A stretch of 19,139 nucleotides of DNA, taken from NCBI GenBank assembly GCA_965372135.1, contig CBDVBD010000055.1, positions 1-19,139 of the forward strand, given 5' to 3'. Below the pieces are notes generated by a model, which worked only from the letters and a program-made list of their open reading frames with translations, searched no databases and had not been told where the DNA came from. Below, piece by piece: positions 13,856 through 19,139 of the stretch; the stretch's first letter is position 1, and every line of letters starts with the position of its first letter. Source of the DNA: CBDVBD01 sp965372135. Lineage in GTDB: Bacteria > Electryoneota > RPQS01 > CBDVBD01. A program made the translations under genes and the position numbers.

Positions 13856-15760
13856 TTATTTCAAGAGCACCATCTTGCGGGTCTGTAAGGTGGTCGGTGT
13901 GGATAGGGCATAGAAGTATACACCTGACGACAGGTCGGCACCATCAAAGACCGCTTGATAGGTTCCAGGCATCAATGTGGCATCCACTAATTCCGCTACG
14001 GTGCGACCCAGGGTGTTATACACTTTCAAGGTCACATGATCGGTGCTTGACAAGGTAAAGTTGATGCGGGTCGCTGGATTGAACGGATTGGGATAATTTT
14101 GATTTAGGGTGAAGCTGGTGGGAACTTTACCGTTATTCACCAAGCGCACTGCAGTCGGAATGCCGGTACTATCCACATGCATGGGATAACTGGGTACCAG
14201 GGGTGTAGTGGGGATGGAATCCACCGGTACTTCATGGTAGATAACCGGGTTCAACGTCCAGGCACTTTCATTGTTCCAAGATGCTCCAGCATCCTTGTCC
14301 AGCACGTATAATATCCGCAAGACACCGTCCACGATTTCATCCATTGAGGGATCACGTTCGCTTAGGCAATAATTTGCTTGGGCACCGGGAGCGTGAGTGT
14401 TGGTGATATTTATGCCCACGGACCAGTGGATACCTTCGTCAGTGGAAACCGATACGTACAGTTCGCCCTGTGGAAAGCCATTGGCGGCGACATCCGATGT
14501 ATCATAGGCATGATACAGGCAGTACAACCACCCGGTATTGGCATCCTGTGCCAAGCAGGGTCGCTGCACGTAACGCTGCCAGGCGCCGCAAGTGGGACCC
14601 GCTCCCCACCATCCATCAGCCACCAGGGAATAGAATTCCGCGGATTCGTCCCAGTGCCAGATCATGGAATTGTTGATGGAAACAAGTTCTTCAAGCGCAT
14701 AGTATGCAGGAGTAGTGAACGCCACATGCAGGTCGTCATCATCGTCAAAAAACAGGTTGATATCGGTATAGACACGGAAGGTGTCGCGATCGGCAGCCAA
14801 AGTGTCCGGCAGCAATGAGGAATCCGGTGGAATAAAGTCGGTCACGTTGATGGGATTAGTAAAATCCCAGGTAATGCCGTCTTCGGAAATGACAGCATAG
14901 ATGTCGTTGTTGAACTGACTATTATATACCGGGGCATTCATGGGTTTGGTCCACGCCACCGCCACCCGGTTGGAAATACGGGATGCCGCAACGGCTTGAG
15001 CGATGTCCATGGTGGTGTCGACCATGGTGCGGTCGGTGAAATCCATGGACAAGGAGCCATAGGTTCCGGTAAGATAGTACACCGCCATGGGATCGCCGGC
15101 AGCGACCATTTCCTGGCAATCGAAGATATGGACGACATCATCGATGTCGATGGCGATTTGGGGCCAAAACACTTGGATATCGATGCCCTGGATAAGGACA
15201 TAGGGTGCATCCCAGTAGTTAAAAGCACCGGAAGGGGGGAAGAGGTCGGCAGCCACCGCGGTATGGGCTCGCGGGTTTCCGGACCGGATCACATGGAAGG
15301 ACGGATAAGCCCTGCGGTCAGTACCGACATCCACCACGGTGTATCCGGCGCGCGGGGCGCTCTCTACCGCGTTGCCTATGTTCCCGAACAACCAAGCACC
15401 TGTAGTGTCACGTTGGTTGTAGTACACATGGCGGTTGACGGCTCCATTATCGAGTCCGTTCATCCAAACTACGTGTACAGTGTCGTGGTTATCCACCGCG
15501 ATCATGCGTCCGATGGTGCCGTTGTGTTGATAGTCGTACCATGTGGTACCAACGGTATCCAAGGTGCCAACCGGGTCATCGATTCCCCAGGGATTTGGAT
15601 GAGGATTGTAGATAACATCCGATGGTGGGGGCAGAGCTTCATTGGAGGAACCAGCCACTGGGAGATTGACTATGGGGATACGGTCCAGTGCACGTTCTCC
15701 GGCTAGGGCTGCAGAGCATAACAGAAGGGTAACCAATGCTAAAATACCAAAAGTTTTCAT
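13856..15760 (-). CDS. Exported Asp-box/sialidase-fold-like protein with T9SS sorting domain (paralogue 2)
   Basis: Secreted protein of unknown substrate. ATG 15758-15760 has GGAGG 5 nt upstream. Of 634 residues, 1-20 form a signal peptide (FGILALVTLLLCSAALAG). The body shares TVGTTWYDYQHNGT, GRMIAVD, VHVVWMNGL, RHVYYN, CGAWQR and YPMHVDSTG with the upstream paralogue. SEDGITWDF and STDEGIHWS look like Asp-box (BNR) motifs of propeller proteins such as sialidases, but no set of sialidase catalytic residues can be recognised, so the enzyme name is not justified. A run FFDDDDDLHVAF may bind calcium. Residues about 550-634 are the sorting domain (YPNPFNPATRINF, VYNTLGRTV, LSSGVYFYAL, TRKMVLLK). 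It runs into obg with a 13-bp gap, an unusual pairing of an exported protein with a ribosome-assembly GTPase. Confidence 0.9.
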   Translation of the reverse strand: MKTFGILALVTLLLCSAALAGERALDRIPIVNLPVAGSSNEALPPPSDVIYNPHPNPWGIDDPVGTLDTVGTTWYDYQHNGTIGRMIAVDNHDTVHVVWMNGLDNGAVNRHVYYNQRDTTGAWLFGNIGNAVESAPRAGYTVVDVGTDRRAYPSFHVIRSGNPRAHTAVAADLFPPSGAFNYWDAPYVLIQGIDIQVFWPQIAIDIDDVVHIFDCQEMVAAGDPMAVYYLTGTYGSLSMDFTDRTMVDTTMDIAQAVAASRISNRVAVAWTKPMNAPVYNSQFNNDIYAVISEDGITWDFTNPINVTDFIPPDSSLLPDTLAADRDTFRVYTDINLFFDDDDDLHVAFTTPAYYALEELVSINNSMIWHWDESAEFYSLVADGWWGAGPTCGAWQRYVQRPCLAQDANTGWLYCLYHAYDTSDVAANGFPQGELYVSVSTDEGIHWSVGINITNTHAPGAQANYCLSERDPSMDEIVDGVLRILYVLDKDAGASWNNESAWTLNPVIYHEVPVDSIPTTPLVPSYPMHVDSTGIPTAVRLVNNGKVPTSFTLNQNYPNPFNPATRINFTLSSTDHVTLKVYNTLGRTVAELVDATLMPGTYQAVFDGADLSSGVYFYALSTPTTLQTRKMVLLK

Positions 15761-15820
15761 AACAGCCTCCTAAGTGTTGAAGGGGAACTTTTACTCAAGG
15801 CTAATACACTCAATATAATG

Positions 15821-15854
15821 CCAAGAGCCAGGCACGATTTGACCTGGCTCTTGG
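15821..15854 (-). terminator. Perfect 12-bp hairpin between the two exported paralogues
   Basis: CCAAGAGCCAGG (15821-15832) pairs perfectly with CCTGGCTCTTGG (15843-15854) around a 10-nt loop. It lies about 190 nt beyond the stop at 16046 and 60 nt before the start at 15760. On the minus strand it is followed by CATTATATTG rather than a U run, so it may be a partial terminator or a processing/stability hairpin that sets different levels of the two genes. Confidence 0.55.
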
Positions 15855-15939
15855 GGTATTATTCTATCATCTCACACCCATGACGTTACAGGGATGGTAT
15901 AATTGGATGTGTCAAACAGCGACTTAGTTGTCAGGTGAG

Positions 15940-15984
15940 GAATCGAAATTCGTTGAATCGAAATTCGTTGAATCGAAATTCGTT
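15940..15984. repeat. Three exact tandem copies of a 15-bp unit
   Basis: GAATCGAAATTCGTT occurs at 15940-15954, 15955-15969 and 15970-15984 without change, and each unit contains the near-palindrome CGAAATTCG. It lies in the 285-bp gap between the two paralogous exported genes. Such a number-variable array could be a replication-slippage locus or a set of protein-binding sites. Confidence 0.9.
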
Positions 15985-16045
15985 GACACCCGACATCACA
16001 CACAATATCACACCCATGGTGCAAGTATTTTGGCGTTGTTGATGG

Positions 16046-18004
16046 TTACTTCAACAGTACCATTTTCCGGGTTTCGGTCAGGGTGGATGAGCTTAGTTTG
16101 TAGAAATAGACACCGGATGCCAATTCAGCAGCATCGAAAGGAACTTCATAGGTGCCCGCCTGCAGTCTTCCATCCACCAAGGTAGCAACTTCCTGTCCCA
16201 GTAAATTGTACACCTTCAGGGAAACATGACCCAACCCATTCAAGTCGAAACGGATGTTGGTAGTTGGGTTGAAGGGGTTCGGATAGTTCTGGGCAAGCTG
16301 GAAGCTGACCGGAACTTCGTTCTCCACCTGTCGTACATGAGAGACATAAGGGGGTGGAAAACCGGTACTGTCCACATGCATTGGATAGCTAAATTCACCA
16401 ATACGATCGTGGGAAATTTCGCCAATTGGCACTCTATGGTAGTACACAGGATTCAGTGTCCATGTGCCTTCAGTCTGGGGAATACCACCGGCATCCTTAT
16501 CCATGACATACAACATATGCAGGTAATCGTCTTCGATTGTTTCGTTTACCGTGATGTCACGTTCGTGCATGCAGTGTCCGGGTTCGGCGCCAGCCACACC
16601 GGTGTCGGTGATATTAGTAGGTTCAGACCAATGGCGCCCTTCATTGTCAGACCAGGCTACCATCGCATCAGCCTGAGGGAAAGGGCTAACAGCTATAGCA
16701 CCGGTATCATACTGCATCCAGGTACAGTACATTTCTCCCCTGGCTTCATCCACCGCCAGTTGGGGTCTTTGTACAAAGCGCTGCCAGGCACCACAATTGA
16801 TACCACCAGTGCCCCATATGAACCCATCTGCGACCCTACCGAAATAATGATCGGATTCATTCCAGGAGAAGATCATGGAGAAGTTGGGATAAGTATAGTT
16901 CCCTTCAAGGGCATAAAACGCAGTAACGGTGAACGCTACGTTGACATCATCGTTATAATCGAAGATGATGTTGGCGTCGCAGTATGCCCTCAGGGTGTCC
17001 GTATTCGCAGCAAGGGTATCGGGTAACAATGTGGTATCGGGATCGAGGAAGGCGGTTACGTTAATAGGATCGTTAAAATCCCAGTTAATACCATCTTCGG
17101 AAATGATCAGATACACATCATTGTTGTACTGTATGGTATCAGGGGGTGGAAGGATATCATATTTGATATCATTGTACACCAAAGCCACCCGGTCGGAAGT
17201 ACGACTGGCGGCAAGGTCAGCAGCAATCACATTCACCCAATCGATTTCCACTTGCGCCGGATCCCAATCGATTTCCTGTGTGGAGGGATTATATTCACCA
17301 CCAATGTAAAAGAGATGCTGCGGGTCTGTAGTACCGGGATTATGGGTGTTGACCATGTGGATGCGGTTATTGATGTCTATGGCAGATTTGGGCCAAATTA
17401 CTTCCAAACGCACTGGTGGCACTCCTACAAACACAAATGGAGGCAGCCAGTAATTGAAAGCACCCCAACCGTAAAATAAGTCTCTGGCAACACATGCTTG
17501 CGCATCCGGGTTAGTTTCGCTGGTGATGATATGAAACGTAGGATAGGGGTACCCATCGCCGTCAAGAGACAGACAGGTATAACCACTACGTATTTGAGAC
17601 TCGACCGCAATTCCGGTGTTACCAAAATTCCATATACCCGCTAGTGAATCACCATGGTGCATATTGTAGTATACGTGGCGGTCGATAGCACCCTCTTGCA
17701 GCCCGTTCATCCACACCACATGGATGCTACCCTGATCATCGATAGCGATCATCCGTCCGGCGGTTCCATTGTGCTGGTAATCATACCAGGTGGTACCTAC
17801 GGTGTCAATGTCACCGATGACATCCATTTGGGGATACACCGGCGGTGCAGATTCGTTGTTGACCATGGGAGATACCTGGTACACCTCTTTACCGGTAATC
17901 AGCGGTAGGTCGTGAATGAGCACCTTGTCAACGCGAGTAAAATCAGCCCACGCGACCGCGATGCACAGACTAATCGCAAGGATTAGTATAAGTAAAGTCT
18001 TCAT
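16046..18004 (-). CDS. Exported Asp-box/sialidase-fold-like protein with T9SS sorting domain (paralogue 1)
   Basis: Secreted protein of unknown substrate, 652 residues. ATG 18002-18004 has AGGAGG 8 nt upstream. Residues about 1-20 form a signal peptide (TLLILILAISLCIAVAWA). The body aligns along its length with the protein at 13856: TVGTTWYDYQHNGT, GRMIAIDD, IHVVWMNGL, ISEDGINWDF, PINVT, LLPDTLAA, CGAWQRFVQRP, YPMHVDSTG. ISEDGINWDF and SDNEGRHWSEP look like Asp-box motifs. Residues about 568-652 are the sorting domain (YPNPFNPTTNIRF, VYNLLGQEV, LASGVYFYKL, TRKMVLLK). The pair probably arose by tandem duplication. It is the first gene after a plausible promoter (18116-18144) and a structured leader, and is separated from its paralogue by a hairpin and a tandem repeat. 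Confidence 0.9.
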   Translation of the reverse strand: MKTLLILILAISLCIAVAWADFTRVDKVLIHDLPLITGKEVYQVSPMVNNESAPPVYPQMDVIGDIDTVGTTWYDYQHNGTAGRMIAIDDQGSIHVVWMNGLQEGAIDRHVYYNMHHGDSLAGIWNFGNTGIAVESQIRSGYTCLSLDGDGYPYPTFHIITSETNPDAQACVARDLFYGWGAFNYWLPPFVFVGVPPVRLEVIWPKSAIDINNRIHMVNTHNPGTTDPQHLFYIGGEYNPSTQEIDWDPAQVEIDWVNVIAADLAASRTSDRVALVYNDIKYDILPPPDTIQYNNDVYLIISEDGINWDFNDPINVTAFLDPDTTLLPDTLAANTDTLRAYCDANIIFDYNDDVNVAFTVTAFYALEGNYTYPNFSMIFSWNESDHYFGRVADGFIWGTGGINCGAWQRFVQRPQLAVDEARGEMYCTWMQYDTGAIAVSPFPQADAMVAWSDNEGRHWSEPTNITDTGVAGAEPGHCMHERDITVNETIEDDYLHMLYVMDKDAGGIPQTEGTWTLNPVYYHRVPIGEISHDRIGEFSYPMHVDSTGFPPPYVSHVRQVENEVPVSFQLAQNYPNPFNPTTNIRFDLNGLGHVSLKVYNLLGQEVATLVDGRLQAGTYEVPFDAAELASGVYFYKLSSSTLTETRKMVLLK

Positions 18005-18010
18005 CTCAAC

Positions 18011-18068
18011 ATCCTCCTGCCCTCCTCAATAGGGCGGTTGTTCTGGGGCACCTCTCCTTAATTGCCCC
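18011..18068 (-). promoter_or_regulatory. Structured 5' leader with three ribosome-site-like purine tracts
   Basis: On the minus strand a stem GGGGCA/TGCCCC (18063-18068 with 18045-18050) exposes AAGGAGAGG in its loop. A second stem GCCCT/AGGGC (18031-18035 with 18019-18023) partly encloses GAGGAGG, and AGGAGG (18012-18017) is the likely real site for the ATG at 18004. This could tune translation, but no known riboswitch is recognised. Confidence 0.35.
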
Positions 18069-18115
18069 GTTGATTGAATTGATTTATTTTCGAACATAGC
18101 ATGCGAGTATTCGAT

Positions 18116-18144
18116 AAGTTATATATTTTTTGTTAAAGAGTCAA
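18116..18144 (-). promoter_or_regulatory. Candidate promoter for the tandem exported genes
   Basis: Minus-strand TTGACT (18139-18144), a 17-bp AT-rich spacer, then TAACTT (18116-18121). An overlapping TATAAC would give a 15-bp spacer. The region is very AT-rich and would leave a leader of about 100 nt before the ATG at 18004. It is the best promoter match I saw in the window. Confidence 0.4.
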
Positions 18145-18178
18145 GTATTTTTTTATCGATATAGTGATTCTCTGTAAG

Positions 18179-19018
18179 TTAGAAACTGCTTGGGAAAAAT
18201 CCTAAGTACCAATCTAACAGGGGTTTACCAAACAATAATGTCAAGATGCAACCGAGAGCCAAGAACGGTCCAAAGGGAATGGGATCTCTTCCCCTTTTTC
18301 CCCATCCAATCATCATCACTATTCCCACCAAACTGGCGGCTACGGCTGCCATAAAAAACATTAGCATTATATAGGGATAACCGATATATAACCCCATCAT
18401 GGCGGTCAGTTTGATGTCCCCACCACCCATGGCTTCCTTGCCGAACACCCATTTCCCACCGACGGCTATTAGCACCAACAACCCACCGCCTATTGCCAGT
18501 CCTAACAGGGATCTCCACAACGGTATCACTTGGAACAGTAGTTCAAATATAATCCCGAATACAGCCATGGGGAATACGATGCGATTGGGGAGGATGTAGT
18601 GTTCCAGGTCGATTAGTGACAGTGCCAGAAGTCCGAGGAACAACACGGCATAGAATGGGAAAGCCGTTGTTAAGCCGTACATTAGATAGGCAATCAGCAG
18701 TAAGGCAGCGGCAAGGATTTCTACTACTGGATACCGGACGGAAATTTTAGCGTTGCAGTCACGACAGCGTCCGCGCAGTACCATCCAGCTAAATACCGGG
18801 ATGTTGTCCCAGGGTCGGATGGGATGTTGGCAGCGGGGACAGTGGGATGATGGTTTAAGGAGGGATTCACGCCTCGGCACACGATAGACGACCACATTGA
18901 TGAAGCTGCCGAATGCCAAGCCGAATAGGATACACGCCAGGATTAAGATGTTATGGAATGCCGGATCGGTGATGTAGGCTCCTACTGATGTCAACAGGAT
19001 AGATATAGAATCGGTCAA
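18179..19018 (-). CDS. pilD: Prepilin peptidase / N-methyltransferase (A24 family)
   Basis: Polytopic inner-membrane aspartic protease that cleaves leader peptides of type IV pilins or type II secretion pseudopilins and methylates the new N-terminus. Of 279 residues: GSFINVVVYRVPRRES (37-52), zinc-type cysteines C60-x2-C63 and C85-x2-C88 in the methyltransferase loop, catalytic Asp137 in LSLIDLEHYILP and Asp201 in GGGDIK, and the PIPFGPFLALG motif near the C-terminus. About seven to eight hydrophobic segments are present, and length is normal for the family. The start is a TTG at 19016-19018: an in-frame stop lies about 21 nt upstream and no ATG is in frame, but no ribosome site is obvious. 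It follows a pilC-like gene by 43 bp, supporting one pilus/secretion operon. Confidence 0.93.
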   Translation of the reverse strand: MTDSISILLTSVGAYITDPAFHNILILACILFGLAFGSFINVVVYRVPRRESLLKPSSHCPRCQHPIRPWDNIPVFSWMVLRGRCRDCNAKISVRYPVVEILAAALLLIAYLMYGLTTAFPFYAVLFLGLLALSLIDLEHYILPNRIVFPMAVFGIIFELLFQVIPLWRSLLGLAIGGGLLVLIAVGGKWVFGKEAMGGGDIKLTAMMGLYIGYPYIMLMFFMAAVAASLVGIVMMIGWGKRGRDPIPFGPFLALGCILTLLFGKPLLDWYLGFFPSSF

Positions 19019-19061
19019 CGCGGGGCGATGACCGATTCATAATGCTTTAAAATTTTGTTGA

Positions 19062-19139
19062 TTACATGCCCACTCGCATCTTCATACCAAGGTAGAAGAT
19101 GGGTAGATAGATTGTGATAACAATGGCGCCGATCACCAC
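19062..19139 (-). CDS. Type IV pilus / type II secretion inner-membrane protein (PilC/GspF), C-terminal fragment
   Basis: Only the last 25 codons are in the window, ending at TAA 19062-19064. They read VVIGAIVITIYLPIFYLGMKM and then RVGM. A hydrophobic helix followed by LPIF is the usual end of PilC/GspF platform proteins, and its position just before a prepilin peptidase gene fits. In complete systems this protein forms the inner-membrane platform that the assembly ATPase acts on. The call rests on a short tail plus gene order, so the exact system is open. Confidence 0.7.
   Translation of the reverse strand: MVIGAIVITIYLPIFYLGMKMRVGM

Noticed and set aside
14996..15706. Plus-strand open frame of 236 codons
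   Set aside because: Antisense shadow of the exported protein at 13856-15760; rich in His, Gly and Asp as expected from the reverse frame, with no domain seen.
15928..16185. Plus-strand frame with a triple ESKFV repeat
   Set aside because: The repeat arises because the tandem unit is 15 bp, a multiple of three. It is intergenic and antisense to a real gene, with no ribosome site identified.
16226..17026. Plus-strand open frame of 266 codons
   Set aside because: It lies wholly antisense to the exported protein gene at 16046-18004, which has a signal peptide, conserved body and sorting domain. The plus-strand product resembles nothing I recognise.
13856..18004. Annotation of the paired exported proteins as active sialidases
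   Set aside because: Only Asp-box-like motifs are visible; the arginine triad, tyrosine and aspartate of sialidases cannot be assigned.
18957..19040. Short ATG-initiated frame starting at 19040 on the minus strand, overlapping the start of pilD
   Set aside because: It ends after about 28 codons in a different frame from pilD and has only a weak ribosome site; a leader peptide cannot be excluded but is not supported.
1..19139. tRNA, rRNA or known riboswitch
   Set aside because: No cloverleaf, rRNA segment or recognisable riboswitch core was found on reading the gaps on both strands; a covariance-model scan would be the decisive test.

Overview
All genes in this window run on the minus strand, so transcription goes from high to low coordinates. 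The organism is probably an uncultured member of the FCB superphylum (a Marinimicrobia, Zixibacteria, KSB1 or Latescibacteria type lineage). Four of the eleven genes encode large exported proteins ending in a type A C-terminal sorting domain of the type IX secretion system (T9SS): YPNPFN near its start, VYN-x-LG in the middle, SG(V/I)Y, and a final (K/Q)(V/M/L)VLL(K/R). The alternative GlmU-like nucleotidyltransferase and the intergenic palindromic repeats fit the same group. No species can be named from the sequence.

Layout in transcription order. Bases 19139-18179 hold the last 25 codons of a PilC/GspF inner-membrane protein and then a complete prepilin peptidase (PilD): type IV pilus or type II secretion biogenesis. 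Bases 18004-13856 hold two tandem paralogous exported proteins with Asp-box-like motifs and sorting domains, with a plausible promoter and structured leader before the first. Bases 13842-10511 hold a housekeeping cluster: the Obg GTPase, DprA/Smf (single-stranded DNA loading in natural transformation) and a DUF362/ferredoxin protein. Bases 9799-6914 encode a 961-residue exported protein with two arrays of seven beta-propeller-like repeats around a BACON/Ig-like domain. Bases 6719-4440 encode a STAND-type P-loop ATPase with TPR repeats. Bases 4160-2925 encode the GlmU-like protein. Bases 2805-1315 encode a single seven-repeat propeller cargo. Bases 788-1 are the N-terminal two thirds of an S41 (CtpA-type) protease, cut by the window edge.

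The intergenic DNA is the most unusual part. The gaps at 789-1314 and 9800-10510, and several short gaps, are built from dispersed repeat modules made of nested stem-loops. A 16-bp mini-palindrome (6-bp arms, 4-nt loop, outer TC...GA) recurs with changing but compensated arms. Two different repeat families begin at or within a few bases of stop codons in the direction of transcription. One intergenic stretch encodes an isolated fragment of a T9SS C-terminal tail (EFTQVRKVVLLK, then a stop).

Combined function: the pilus genes plus DprA are consistent with a competence or pilus system, and the T9SS cargo proteins suggest a large secreted or surface proteome. No complete novel gene system was found. 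The strongest leads are the palindrome family, the stop-codon-anchored repeats and the double seven-bladed propeller cargo.
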